Notes under the pieces: model-generated
The model's input: only the letters and a program-made list of their open reading frames with translations
The model's database searches: none
Told to the model about the DNA's origin: nothing
DNA from: an uncultured Paracoccaceae bacterium
GTDB taxonomy: Bacteria; Pseudomonadota; Alphaproteobacteria; Rhodobacterales; Rhodobacteraceae
NCBI GenBank assembly: GCA_947498415.1
Contig: CANMKB010000009.1
Span: 1-64,000, forward strand
Length of the DNA stretch: 64,000 bases
Direction: 5' to 3'
Shown here: positions 9,478-18,012 of the stretch, piece by piece
Layout: every line of letters begins with the position of its first letter
Position numbering within the stretch: position 1 is the first letter of the stretch
Made by a program: the position numbers and the translations under genes

Positions 9478-10769
9478 CGATGGAATCCCAACAGCTTACT
9501 CAGCCGGCACCCGAACAGGTCTTTAGAATGAAAATTCGATACACCCTCAATGAATTCAAGAAATATGTATCGGCCGTGTTGGGCCTTGCATTCTGCTGGT
9601 TGGTCTTTGGCGTTAACGTCGCAACCGCACAAAACTACCGCTTGCAACCGGGTGATACGTTGAAAGCTGAAATCATCCAGCTGTCTGATGTCAGTTGGAA
9701 CTCAACAATCGATTTCAACGGCAAGGTGCGTTTCCCCTATTTGGGTCAGTTCATAGCCGCAGGTCGAACGATTGATGAGTTGACAACAACCATTGCGCAA
9801 TCCTCGGCAGGGCTGCACCTAGCTGTTCGGGATCACGCACAGGCAACGTCTTTCTTCCTGGATGAAAGCTCTGTGTTTCTGACCGTAGAGCGCTATCGAC
9901 CGGTTACGATACTTGGTGCCGTCACAACGCCAGGCCGGATCGAGTACTCGCCAGATTTAACGATCCGATCAGCCATCGGGGCTGTTGGCGGTACCTTTAC
10001 TGGGCAAGCAATGTCGCAAGCCGAGAGCGCACGCCTTGCTGCAACGCTCACAGAGCTGCAGACCACAGAGGCGTGGTTGATGATGGAGGCATGGCGCCTG
10101 CAGGGCCAATTGAATCCAGAATTCATCACTCAGCCTCCGCAGGCGTTTAGGCATAAAATTCAGACCTTTATGTCACAGTCTGACATCGACGACGTCCGCT
10201 CTGAACTGTCAGAAAATCAGGTCACACGGAACCTCAGGCGACAAGCGATCAACGACAATATTCATCTGAACAAAAAGCGACTGGCGTTTTTGGAAAAGTC
10301 CTTGGATCAGTACAAAATCTTGTCGACAGAAGAAGATGATCGTCTAAGTGCAATGATTTCTTTGAAATCCAAAGGGTTGGCGGCACAGAACTCGATCACA
10401 CTTGCCCGCACTGGCGTTTTAAGCGCGTCTTCGAGGTTGCTGGATGCCGAAGCGAATGTGGCCAAAGTCACCATCGAACTCACATCCCTTGAACAACAAC
10501 GCGCGTCGTTTGACACAGATATGCGCCTGAAACTTCAACCAGAGCTCGGTCGCATCAAGCGTTCGCTTGATGAGGTACAGGCCCAGATCAAAGGGATCGA
10601 ATTAGAACAACTTTTAACACATCGGGCAGGGGGCGCAGGTGATGCGTCGGCTCTGCGTGTTCTCATCCATCGCACCCAAGGGCAGGTCACAGAACATTTA
10701 CCCGCCAAGCTGGATGATCCGGTGCAGCCGGGCGATGTAATCGAAGTCAGTTTAGACCTCGCCGGATAA
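9474..10769 (+). CDS. Polysaccharide export protein, ExoF-like OPX
   Basis: A protein of 431 residues; a start at 9528 would give a shorter form with a cleaner signal peptide (hydrophobic core followed by VATAQ). The mature N-terminus carries YRLQPGDTL, the opening of the polysaccharide export domain (PF02563). A SLBB-type region with VTILGAVTTPGRIEY at about 143-157 follows. The C-terminal half is mostly coiled coil, as in ExoF. ExoF/Wza proteins form the periplasmic and outer-membrane passage for the polymer. The start codon overlaps the stop of the chain-length gene, so translation is probably coupled. A second, lipoprotein-type OPX protein lies at 20418-21515. Confidence 0.82.
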   Translation: MTMESQQLTQPAPEQVFRMKIRYTLNEFKKYVSAVLGLAFCWLVFGVNVATAQNYRLQPGDTLKAEIIQLSDVSWNSTIDFNGKVRFPYLGQFIAAGRTIDELTTTIAQSSAGLHLAVRDHAQATSFFLDESSVFLTVERYRPVTILGAVTTPGRIEYSPDLTIRSAIGAVGGTFTGQAMSQAESARLAATLTELQTTEAWLMMEAWRLQGQLNPEFITQPPQAFRHKIQTFMSQSDIDDVRSELSENQVTRNLRRQAINDNIHLNKKRLAFLEKSLDQYKILSTEEDDRLSAMISLKSKGLAAQNSITLARTGVLSASSRLLDAEANVAKVTIELTSLEQQRASFDTDMRLKLQPELGRIKRSLDEVQAQIKGIELEQLLTHRAGGAGDASALRVLIHRTQGQVTEHLPAKLDDPVQPGDVIEVSLDLAG

Positions 10770-10783
10770 GGGGAACGGCTCCC

Positions 10784-11983
10784 TTGTTTCAATCCTCAAC
10801 GCAGATCAAACTGCAAATCTTGTTGTCCAAAGTGTCCTTATCTGATCGCGACAAAGAGATCGCGACATCGCTTGTGCACGGCATCGGGGATTGGGACGCG
10901 TTTATCAGTATGTCTGCGCTAAACTTTAACATCCCAATGGTGCGCCGGCACCTTGTGGCGTTGAATTCAAAGACTCTGCCAGACTATGTTCTGCCAGAGC
11001 TCCACGGCCTCGCAAATGAAATTTCCTTTCGCAATCTGCAGATTGCCAGCATCCAGAAACGGTTTCAGGCAGAATGTCTTGTGCCACTCGAAATGCCGTA
11101 TTTGTTCATCAAAGGGGTCACGCTGGCGGCCCAATACTATCCAGATTTGGGGCTAAGACCGTGCAGAGACCTCGATATTCTTGTACAAAAGGGCACGATG
11201 GAACGCGTGGCCCGGCACGCAATGTCTCTGGGCTATCAGGTGGTTTCGCCGGGTGTTCACAGCCGCACACTTACGAGTGCTCAAGATATCCAGGCTGCAC
11301 TGAAATATGGATCTGGCCTATCACTGGTATCGCCAGAAGGGCTGTTGATTGACCTTCAAGATCAGCTCGACAGAACTTCCGGGATTTTCGACAATGTGGA
11401 TTTGTTCGCAAACATTGAACAAGTCAGTTTTGCAGGTGCTACATTTCCAACGCTAAGCAGTGGAATTTTGTTTAACTATCTATGTCACCATCATGCGCGA
11501 CATACTTGGTCTCATCTGCATTGGCTAAGTGATCTAGACGCGATGATTTCGGCAAAATCCTTTGAATCCACACAAGCCCTGGCATTGGCAAAGCAACTCG
11601 GTCAACTTGGTACGGTCGAGGCGAGCCTTGAGCTTCATCAACTCATGTCGCGGTTCACCTCAGATGATGACATAGATGATCTCGAGCGGGGCCGGGCCTT
11701 TATGGGCCTCTGTATTGCAAATCTTGGTGGTGCTTTGGATGTTGAGAAAAGCGTTTCCGTCAATTTGCAGGGCGGAGAATTTATGTTTGGATGGCAAGCG
11801 GACCCCGAACTTATTTCAACGGCCCGGCGGCGTTGGTGGCAACATGTGTTGCGCCCGACCCTTCAGCAATACGCACGCCATCCGCTGCCACGCATTCTAC
11901 AACCGCTCTATTACATCCCGCGGTGGCTCGAGCTTTCATATTTGCTCCAAAGACGACGACGACACCTCAGACGATTGAAATAG
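10784..11983 (+). CDS. Nucleotidyltransferase family protein (PF14907-like), probably lasso-tailoring or exopolysaccharide-associated
   Basis: A protein of 399 residues starting with TTG (AAGGGG about 10 bases upstream). At about 110-135 it has FIKGVTLA, then YPDLGLRPCRDLDILV, whose D-x-D is the metal-binding signature of the uncharacterised nucleotidyltransferase family 5 (NTP_transf_5). Members occur in exopolysaccharide loci and in lasso peptide clusters. In the pseudomycoidin cluster of Bacillus pseudomycoides such a protein (PsmN) is reported to act on the phosphorylated C-terminal serine by adding hexose. Here it sits between the export gene and the GT4 gene, next to the lasso cluster with its kinase. 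Tailoring of the peptide is inferred; a polysaccharide role is the alternative. Its 3' end overlaps the convergent GT4 gene by 48 bases. Confidence 0.75.
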   Translation: MFQSSTQIKLQILLSKVSLSDRDKEIATSLVHGIGDWDAFISMSALNFNIPMVRRHLVALNSKTLPDYVLPELHGLANEISFRNLQIASIQKRFQAECLVPLEMPYLFIKGVTLAAQYYPDLGLRPCRDLDILVQKGTMERVARHAMSLGYQVVSPGVHSRTLTSAQDIQAALKYGSGLSLVSPEGLLIDLQDQLDRTSGIFDNVDLFANIEQVSFAGATFPTLSSGILFNYLCHHHARHTWSHLHWLSDLDAMISAKSFESTQALALAKQLGQLGTVEASLELHQLMSRFTSDDDIDDLERGRAFMGLCIANLGGALDVEKSVSVNLQGGEFMFGWQADPELISTARRRWWQHVLRPTLQQYARHPLPRILQPLYYIPRWLELSYLLQRRRRHLRRLK

Positions 11984-13102
11984 GCGTCGATCATTGGACA
12001 CAAGGTCACGATAAAAACCCATCGTTTGGTCCACCATGGCATCGATCGTCCTCTCAGACGACATCGTGGAAGAAGCCTCTGAAAATCGTTGCCGCAACTG
12101 GGAATTGTGCGCCAATTCGATCAAAGAGCCTGCGATATCTGCTGGGCTGCAATCAACCGCGTGAACGAACCCATTTTCGTCGTGTTTTATGGTCTCATGC
12201 GTGCCCCCGACAGCCGTCGAAACAATCGGCAATTTGGCATGCAGTGCCTCAACCAGAGTGTATGGCATGGCTTCGAATTGACTGGTCATACACAAGATAT
12301 CAAGGCCCGCCATCAAACTCGGCGCATCCTGCCAACCGAGAAAGGAGACCACACCTTTTTTGTCTGCGCATTGCGCCTCTTCCAAAAGAGATCCATCACC
12401 AATCACGATGCCGCGAATATTGTGGGCCTCTTTTGTTGCGATGTTGATCGCTTCAACAAAACGAAGTGGGTCTTTCTGCGCCGCAAGGCGACCAATCAAA
12501 CCAATCGCGACCTCATTGTCTTGCAACTTCATTTTTTCGCGGGCGCCTTTGCGAGTGGCCTCTTTAGCAAGACTCGCGCCATTGACCACAATACGCATCA
12601 ATGAAGGGTCGATCCCCAGCTCAACTGCGTGATCAAACTCGGCTTGGCTCACCGCAATAATCCCATCACTGCGCAGCGCCAAACGGCGCTCGACCAAAGA
12701 ATACAACGCGTGTTTTGCGACCTTAATATTCGGGTCCATCGTGGCAAACGCGTGTGGCGTATATAGGCGCAGTCCAGGAACCGAACGGGGTAACAAGCGA
12801 ACCAACGCCCCGGCCTTAGAACTATGTGCGTGAACCATGTCAAATGGGCCCACCTCTTTGAGTAGCCGCTTTAATGCAAAAAGGTCAAAAACATCCTTTG
12901 GCCCAACAGCCCGAGACATGGGAAATTCAAACGTTTTAACGTTTTGCAGTGCATTTAATTCATCCACGAAATCTTGCTGCGCCCGGACGGGTGACCAAAT
13001 CACCGAGACGTCTTGCCCGTTTGCAACCAAACCTTTGGCCAAATCTAAAACATGTCTGCCTGATCCGCCGCCAGAGGTCTCTAACACCAACGCAATTCGC
13101 AA
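11936..13102 (-). CDS. Glycosyltransferase family 4
   Basis: A protein of 388 residues starting with TTG preceded by AAAGAGGTG. The N-terminal SGGGSGRHVLDLAKGL is the nucleotide-sugar/acceptor loop of GT4 enzymes. The C-terminal FEAMPYTLVEAL shows the E-x7-E donor-binding motif (about residues 280-292), followed by VSTAVGG. It is transcribed alone, divergent from the lasso exporter, and overlaps the end of the nucleotidyltransferase gene. It may act on the exopolysaccharide or on the modified lasso peptide; context cannot decide between these. The promoter region between it and the exporter contains a 33-base palindrome with a CtrA-type box at its centre. Confidence 0.87.
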   Translation of the reverse strand: MRIALVLETSGGGSGRHVLDLAKGLVANGQDVSVIWSPVRAQQDFVDELNALQNVKTFEFPMSRAVGPKDVFDLFALKRLLKEVGPFDMVHAHSSKAGALVRLLPRSVPGLRLYTPHAFATMDPNIKVAKHALYSLVERRLALRSDGIIAVSQAEFDHAVELGIDPSLMRIVVNGASLAKEATRKGAREKMKLQDNEVAIGLIGRLAAQKDPLRFVEAINIATKEAHNIRGIVIGDGSLLEEAQCADKKGVVSFLGWQDAPSLMAGLDILCMTSQFEAMPYTLVEALHAKLPIVSTAVGGTHETIKHDENGFVHAVDCSPADIAGSLIELAHNSQLRQRFSEASSTMSSERTIDAMVDQTMGFYRDLVSNDRRLFQSSEVSSSSLEQI

Positions 13103-13216
13103 AACGCACCTCTTTAATGAAAATTCAAAAGCTCATTTTGGCGAACCAAAAGGCTTTACTGTAAATTGATTTGAAAAATAACTTTTACACATACCGCCGT
13201 CGCCCAATCACTAAGC

Positions 13217-13249
13217 AAGTAAAAGTTAAAATCTTGTTAACTTTTACTT
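13217..13249. promoter_or_regulatory. 33-bp perfect palindrome around a CtrA-type box
   Basis: The left arm AAGTAAAAGTTAA (13217-13229) and the right arm TTAACTTTTACTT (13237-13249) are exact inverted repeats with a 7-base spacer AATCTTG. The centre reads TTAA-N7-TTAAC at 13226-13241, the CtrA consensus. It lies 67 bases before the exporter ATG and 114 bases before the GT4 start, in the 213-base divergent intergenic region 13103-13315. It may serve CtrA, another dimeric repressor, or both. Confidence 0.6.
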
Positions 13250-13315
13250 TGTATCAAACTTAAGTTAACGACAGCATCGGGGCGGGTAGCTTGGCTAAAT
13301 CCCTCATATTTTCTT

Positions 13316-15151
13316 ATGCCTAAATCGACCCTCTTTAGATCTGCGCGTCAAACGGCAGAGCTTTGGCGCAAAGTATTTGCGCTCCTTAAAAACAGCCAAG
13401 GCCCACAGCTCTATTTGGTACTTGGACTCACAATTCTCGAAGTTTTGTTCAACTTAGGTGGGTTCATAGCACTTAAACTTATGATTGATGGCTTTGTGAA
13501 ACCCGGGGCGACCGCACAAACAGCTGACCTGCCCCTTTGGGAAATCACCTTTGTTTTCAGTTTTTACCTAGCCAGCCGTCTTACCCACGCCGCCGCAGCC
13601 TATTTTCGCGCCGCTCAGGGCTTTTTGGTATGTGACTTTGTAAACCACGCCATTCAAGAAAAGGCCGTAAAAACCGATCTAAGCTTTTTTGACAGCCCAG
13701 AATATTATGACAGCTTAGAGCGCGCACGCCAGGCGGGGCCACAACGCCCAGCCGCCGTGGTCAGCAATGTTTCAAATTGCCTTAGTTCAGCCCTGTTACT
13801 AACCGGCATCTTGGTTGTGCTCGCCAGTATTGAGTGGCGCATATTGCCGGTGTTGTTGATCGCCTCTGTCGTCATTCTAATCGTTCAACTCGAACTCATG
13901 CGTCGCCGCTTTCTTCACCAACGACAACTCATTCAACAAGAACGTCAGGCAGCATATCTTGGATGGATTATGACTGCGCAATCCTTTGCCAAGGAAATCC
14001 GCCTATGGTGCTTAGGCCCGTTTTTAAACACCCGGTTTAAAGAGAAACGGCGATCTGTCCGGCAAAAATATCTGATGATGGAGCGTCAAAAATCACGGTC
14101 CGAGGTTGCGGTTTCGTTCATCGGGGTTTTTATCATGATTGGCGTGAGCAGCTTTTTACTGCGCCAGTATCACCACGGAACGGCACTGATTTCGGAAGTG
14201 ATCGTCGCGCTTTTAATAACCCTTCGCGCCGAAACCGCCGGGCGTGACTTAGTGCTTTCATTATCCAAACTTTACGATGACCGTTTATATCTGAATCAAT
14301 TATTTCAATTTCTTGAGCGGCCAGCGCAAATCGAAGATCAACCTGCGCCACTGCCAATATCCCTCCCTAGGGCCCCCAAAATTCGACTGGACAACGTGAG
14401 CTTTTCTTATCCCGGCTCACAGGAGCTGGCACTCAGAGGGATCAACTTAGACATCCATCCCAATCAATTTGTGGCGCTGGTGGGCGGAAATGGCTCGGGT
14501 AAAACAACTTTGATCAAGTTGCTTTGTCGTCTCTACGAGCCACAAGAGGGCAAAGTGATGTTTGCAGACCATGATGCAAAGCACATTAATCTCTCACAAT
14601 ATCGCAAGCAATTTAGTGTCATTTTCCAAGACTTTTCACGATATGCCTTTAGCGCATCAGACAACATTCGGCTTTCAGAAATCACGAAGCCCAAAAGTGT
14701 GAAGAGTTTCCGAACAGCAACCACGCAAAGTGGTGCATCAGAGGTGTTAGAGCGATTGCCAAAGGGCGACCAGACTGTGCTTTCGAATATGTTTGATGAC
14801 GGCGTTGAGCTTAGCGGGGGCGAATGGCAAAAAATTGCACTGGCACGTGCTTTATTGCCCAAATCAAAATTCCTGATTTTGGACGAACCCACAAGTGCGA
14901 TTGACCCGAATGCCGAAGCCGAAATTTTTAATGATTTCAAACAAAAAATGAACGGACGCGGGGCTTTGGTGATCAGTCACCGCCTCTCGACCATTCGACA
15001 GGCCGACTACACCTATGTGCTAGAGAAAGGTCGAATCGTTGAAGAGGGTACACATGATGATCTCATCACGCACGGCGGCATCTATGCACAAATGTTTAAA
15101 AAGCAAAGCCATGCCTTCCAAGAAAATGACCTAGATATCGCCCTCCGTTAA
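13316..15151 (+). CDS. ABC exporter, fused permease-ATPase (lasso peptide exporter D)
   Basis: A protein of 611 residues with an N-terminal transmembrane domain (about 30-310) and a C-terminal ATPase. Walker A VGGNGSGKTT lies at about 385-394, LSGGEWQKIALARAL at about 498-512, Walker B ILDEPTSAID just after, and the switch His in VISHRLST. It is a half-transporter of the MsbA/McjD type without a C39 peptidase domain. It stands directly upstream of the lasso precursor on the same strand and is separated from it by 91 bases holding a CtrA-type box. Export of the finished lasso peptide and self-immunity are the expected roles, by analogy with McjD. Residual risk: it could be a lipid or oligosaccharide exporter of the surrounding locus. 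Confidence 0.85.
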   Translation: MPKSTLFRSARQTAELWRKVFALLKNSQGPQLYLVLGLTILEVLFNLGGFIALKLMIDGFVKPGATAQTADLPLWEITFVFSFYLASRLTHAAAAYFRAAQGFLVCDFVNHAIQEKAVKTDLSFFDSPEYYDSLERARQAGPQRPAAVVSNVSNCLSSALLLTGILVVLASIEWRILPVLLIASVVILIVQLELMRRRFLHQRQLIQQERQAAYLGWIMTAQSFAKEIRLWCLGPFLNTRFKEKRRSVRQKYLMMERQKSRSEVAVSFIGVFIMIGVSSFLLRQYHHGTALISEVIVALLITLRAETAGRDLVLSLSKLYDDRLYLNQLFQFLERPAQIEDQPAPLPISLPRAPKIRLDNVSFSYPGSQELALRGINLDIHPNQFVALVGGNGSGKTTLIKLLCRLYEPQEGKVMFADHDAKHINLSQYRKQFSVIFQDFSRYAFSASDNIRLSEITKPKSVKSFRTATTQSGASEVLERLPKGDQTVLSNMFDDGVELSGGEWQKIALARALLPKSKFLILDEPTSAIDPNAEAEIFNDFKQKMNGRGALVISHRLSTIRQADYTYVLEKGRIVEEGTHDDLITHGGIYAQMFKKQSHAFQENDLDIALR

Positions 15152-15163
15152 CGAAATGTTAAC
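15148..15163. promoter_or_regulatory. CtrA-type box upstream of the lasso precursor
   Basis: TTAA CGAAATG TTAAC begins inside the stop codon of the exporter gene and ends 79 bases before the precursor ATG. It can be read as GTTAAC-N5-GTTAAC. Its position suggests that the precursor and the modification genes have their own promoter, distinct from that of the exporter. No convincing -35/-10 pair was assigned downstream of it. Confidence 0.55.
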
Positions 15164-15191
15164 TCAATTTAGCGCAAATCAGAGATGACTT

Positions 15192-15210
15192 AAGCAGGGT
15201 TTTTCTGCTT
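15192..15210 (+). other. Small hairpin in the 5' leader of the lasso precursor
   Basis: AAGCAG (15192-15197) pairs with CTGCTT (15205-15210) around a GGTTTTT loop. The T-run is in the loop rather than after the stem, so it is not a standard terminator. It may stabilise or tune the precursor mRNA. The stem is short and the role is uncertain. Confidence 0.3.
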
Positions 15211-15242
15211 GGACCTGAGACATTATTATTCCAGAGGGCACC

Positions 15243-15380
15243 ATGAAAAAAAGCTATGAAGCGCCAGTTCTACGCAAACACGGCCAAGTCGAAAAAGCCA
15301 CCAAAGGTAATAGCACCGGCTCTGCAACCGATGCCGTGATTCCAGTCGGCACACCTTTTGGCGACATCACTTTTTCCTAA
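15243..15380 (+). CDS. Lasso peptide precursor
   Basis: A 45-residue peptide with AGAGGG 6 bases before the ATG. The leader (1-21) shows the exact lasso recognition pattern Y5-x2-P8-x-L10-x3-G14-x5-T20-x: YEAPVLRKHG, then T20 as the penultimate leader residue. The predicted core (22-45, 24 residues) starts with Gly22, has Asp30 at core position 9 (GNSTGSATD), continues AVIPVG and ends GDITFS. A nine-membered Gly1-Asp9 macrolactam with a 15-residue tail is expected. The C-terminal residue is Ser, the site phosphorylated in paeninodin-type lasso peptides, and a matching kinase gene is present at 18012. B1, B2 and C genes follow on the same strand. Structure, plugs and activity are not predictable. 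A TonB receptor or isopeptidase gene is not seen nearby. Confidence 0.93.
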   Translation: MKKSYEAPVLRKHGQVEKATKGNSTGSATDAVIPVGTPFGDITFS

Positions 15381-15416
15381 AGTGCCAAGACCACTCGTAA
15401 ACCGTAAGAGATTTTC

Positions 15417-15707
15417 ATGAGCCAACATACTCAATATGTTGCGAATTCTCAGGTCGTGGATTGTGACATTGGGGGGGACCGTGCGCTTCTTCATGTTGAT
15501 CACAACACCTATTTCACGATCAACCCAACAGCTGCGGCTGTGTGGTGTGCTTTGACAGAGCCACGGGATATCGAATTTCTCATAAACTTGGTGGCCGATG
15601 AATTTGATGTCACCGCAGAACAATGTAAGGCGGATATTCAAGTTTTGCTTTCGGGAATGGTCGAGGCGCAGCTTGTCACCCCATGCCAATTGGTGGATCC
15701 TGCGTGA
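15417..15707 (+). CDS. Lasso peptide B1 protein (PqqD-like RiPP recognition element)
   Basis: A protein of 96 residues, the size and fold pattern of PqqD (PF05402). Beta strands at the N-terminus hold LLHVDHNTYFTINPTAAAVWCAL, seen here as LLHVDHNTYF then INPTAAAVW; helices with VADEFDVTAEQCKADI follow. In lasso clusters this stand-alone RRE binds the leader through its Tyr, Pro and Leu and presents it to the peptidase. It starts 36 bases after the precursor stop, with AAGAG upstream, and its TGA directly abuts the B2 ATG. Most proteobacterial lasso systems carry a fused B protein; the split B1/B2 form here is more typical of Gram-positive clusters. Confidence 0.9.
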   Translation: MSQHTQYVANSQVVDCDIGGDRALLHVDHNTYFTINPTAAAVWCALTEPRDIEFLINLVADEFDVTAEQCKADIQVLLSGMVEAQLVTPCQLVDPA

Positions 15708-16148
15708 ATGCGTTGTTTACGCTGGGGTCTTATCTTTGCGTTGGTTTTCGCAACGGTCATTTTTGTGCGGATTGGCCTTTGGCTGACACGTTACCAAATT
15801 CTGCATCGCCTTATTGTTCGGCCCTGCAATCACACTGTCGATGAAACGCAGATCCTCACCGTGCGCCGCATCAGTATCACCACGGCCCGAGTGAGCCGAT
15901 TTGTACCCGGTGCGAGTTGCTTAACCCAATCAATTGCATGCCAAGCGCTTTTGTCGTGGAAAAAGATACCGTCGACAATCTCGATCGGAGTGCACCAGGA
16001 TTTCGTTTCAAGATTTGAGGCGCACGCATGGCTGTCTTGGAACGGAGCGATTGTCCTTGGCGCAGAGGGACAATCCGTCTCGAAGTTCTCTAAAATTCTC
16101 GAAATTCAAACTCCGCTCATTAAATCCATCGCTCCGGTTTCTCACTGA
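15708..16148 (+). CDS. Lasso peptide B2 protein (transglutaminase-like leader peptidase)
   Basis: A protein of 146 residues. An N-terminal hydrophobic segment (about 5-26) precedes the peptidase core. Cys71 in the motif GASCLTQS and His106 in EAHAWL match the catalytic Cys and His of the McjB/B2 transglutaminase-like family; the third catalytic residue was not assigned with certainty. The enzyme should cut the leader after Lys21 of the precursor, using Thr20 for recognition. It directly abuts B1 and its stop is one base from the cyclase ATG, so translation of B1, B2 and C is probably coupled. Confidence 0.88.
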   Translation: MRCLRWGLIFALVFATVIFVRIGLWLTRYQILHRLIVRPCNHTVDETQILTVRRISITTARVSRFVPGASCLTQSIACQALLSWKKIPSTISIGVHQDFVSRFEAHAWLSWNGAIVLGAEGQSVSKFSKILEIQTPLIKSIAPVSH

Positions 16149-16149
16149 A

Positions 16150-18012
16150 ATGAATGCCTTTGCCGCGATGATATCCCTGTCAGAGCAAACAGCTTTGAAG
16201 ACAACCGATCGTCTCAACCGGATGGTGAACGCCGGTTGGTCACGGGCTGAAACACCCAGTGACGTGCAAGTCATGCTCCGTGGCAGAGCCGAGTTCGCCA
16301 CACACTCCGATATCTCTGTGTTTGGACTTGCCACAATCACACATTGGGGAAGTGTGACACCTCCGGCCGGCAGCTCAGATGTTGCTCATATTGCATTCCT
16401 GGTAAAGAACCACGGAACTGCATTCATCGCCGACCTCATGGGGGCGTTTTCCATCGCAGTAATTGACCTTGGAAAAGGCTCTGTGCAGCTCTTTCGGGAT
16501 CACTTTGGGATGGTTCCGGTTTACTATACGATCCATCAAGGCTGCTTGACCTGCGGCTCAAATCTGAGAGCGGTTCTACATCTTTCCTCGGTGGAGCTTA
16601 CGCCTCACCAAGCGCGCGTGGCCGATTTCATCACTGAGGCGACAATCGACCCCAAATTAACATCGTTTCAAAGGGTACTGCGGCTTCCCGCTGCTCATGT
16701 TATTCAAGCGCCAGACTTCAAGCCCACGCCATATTGGCAACTAGAAAAACCATATAAAAGAACGGATATCGAAGAAGCGCCAAAGCTTTTGCAGCATCAG
16801 CTCGTTGAGGCCGTGAGGCGGAGCCTCTCCAAATCAAAGTCCATGGGTGCAATGCTGAGCGGGGGGCTAGATTCCTCTGCACTCACCGCTTTGGCCGCTG
16901 CAGACGTTCAAAAACAAAGCGCAGCTCCGCTGAAAACACTGTCGTTTGTTTACCCAAATCACCCAGCCAATGATGAATCGCGATTTATTAAGTCTGTCGC
17001 AAGCGCGTCTTACACCGAACCTACGCTTATTCCTGTCTTAGAGCCGCCAAATCTTTCAGGACTGGATGACCTGATTGAAGAACAGATGGACCTATTTCAG
17101 GCGCCAGGCCTGCTCAAAAGCCGAGCAATCTATTCCATCGCGCATCAGCAAGGAATAACCGATGTGTTAGATGGGCATGGGGGGGATGAGGTCATTTCTC
17201 ATGGGTACGGACGTTTGATTGAACTGGCCGCGGCCCATAGGTGGGTCAAATTGTTCATTGAAATGAAGGGCGCGGCAAAGGTGCATCGCTTGCCATTTGT
17301 CGGTCAGTATTTTCACTACATTGCAAAGTACGGTGGGCCAAGTCTGCCCAAGATATTTCGGCGTGTCCTGTTAAAGCTTGCTAAATTCGTAGCCCGCAAA
17401 AAGAGTGACCTGATCGAGCGCCCAAAGACTGAAACATTGCTATCCGCCGCTCTTGGCAAGCAAGTCGATGCTTTCACCCGATATGCCCCAGCACCAAGCA
17501 ACAAAGATTTTCGCGATTTTGAAACAACCGCACACTTGGAAGTTTTGCAATCTCATCTCATCGCACATTCATTCGAAGTTTTGCACCACGCAGCCGCCGC
17601 TCATGGCGTAGAGCCTCACTATCCATTCTTCGATCGAAACCTCGTTGGTTTGTGCCTTTCAATGCCATCGCATGCGAAACTTCAGAAAGGGCAAACCAGA
17701 TGGGTGCTCCGCGAAGCGATGAAGGGCATTTTGCCCTCCGCAATCACTCAACGCACAGACAAAACGAATTTTGCAAACGAGGTGGAACACTCCGTCATCG
17801 CGTATCTGAAAAATCAAGATTTCAGGTTCTATGACAACTTGTCGACCTACGTCGACTGTGACCGCATTCATGAGATTCAGCAAAAGGTTCTAAGCGCCAA
17901 GGCACCCAACCCCTTCGAGGTGCGTGTTCTGTGGCGCATCTGTGTATTGTGGCAATGGCAAAACGCCTTTCTTCACTGGCAGACCCTTCAGCGCAAAGGG
18001 GCGCTTATTTGA
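16150..18012 (+). CDS. Lasso peptide cyclase C (asparagine-synthetase-like lactam synthetase)
   Basis: A protein of 620 residues from the ATG at 16150, one base after the B2 stop. A longer open frame reaches back to 15934 but overlaps B2 and is not needed. The N-terminal half (about 1-200) resembles the glutaminase domain of AsnB (DHFGMVPVYY at about 117-126) but lacks the N-terminal catalytic Cys. The synthetase half has the PPi-loop SGGLDSS at 237-243 and DGHGGDEVI at about 343-351. This pattern is typical of McjC-type enzymes, which adenylate the Asp side chain and close the macrolactam on the core Gly. Its TGA overlaps the next ATG by one base (TGATG). Confidence 0.92.
   Translation: MNAFAAMISLSEQTALKTTDRLNRMVNAGWSRAETPSDVQVMLRGRAEFATHSDISVFGLATITHWGSVTPPAGSSDVAHIAFLVKNHGTAFIADLMGAFSIAVIDLGKGSVQLFRDHFGMVPVYYTIHQGCLTCGSNLRAVLHLSSVELTPHQARVADFITEATIDPKLTSFQRVLRLPAAHVIQAPDFKPTPYWQLEKPYKRTDIEEAPKLLQHQLVEAVRRSLSKSKSMGAMLSGGLDSSALTALAAADVQKQSAAPLKTLSFVYPNHPANDESRFIKSVASASYTEPTLIPVLEPPNLSGLDDLIEEQMDLFQAPGLLKSRAIYSIAHQQGITDVLDGHGGDEVISHGYGRLIELAAAHRWVKLFIEMKGAAKVHRLPFVGQYFHYIAKYGGPSLPKIFRRVLLKLAKFVARKKSDLIERPKTETLLSAALGKQVDAFTRYAPAPSNKDFRDFETTAHLEVLQSHLIAHSFEVLHHAAAAHGVEPHYPFFDRNLVGLCLSMPSHAKLQKGQTRWVLREAMKGILPSAITQRTDKTNFANEVEHSVIAYLKNQDFRFYDNLSTYVDCDRIHEIQQKVLSAKAPNPFEVRVLWRICVLWQWQNAFLHWQTLQRKGALI

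Noticed and set aside
15270..15689. A long open frame antisense to the lasso precursor and B1
   Set aside because: It is the shadow of two well-supported genes and shows no recognisable domain.
15934..16149. An N-terminal extension of the lasso cyclase
   Set aside because: The frame is open, but it lies wholly inside B2, has no ribosome-binding site of note, and the AsnB-like domain begins after 16150.
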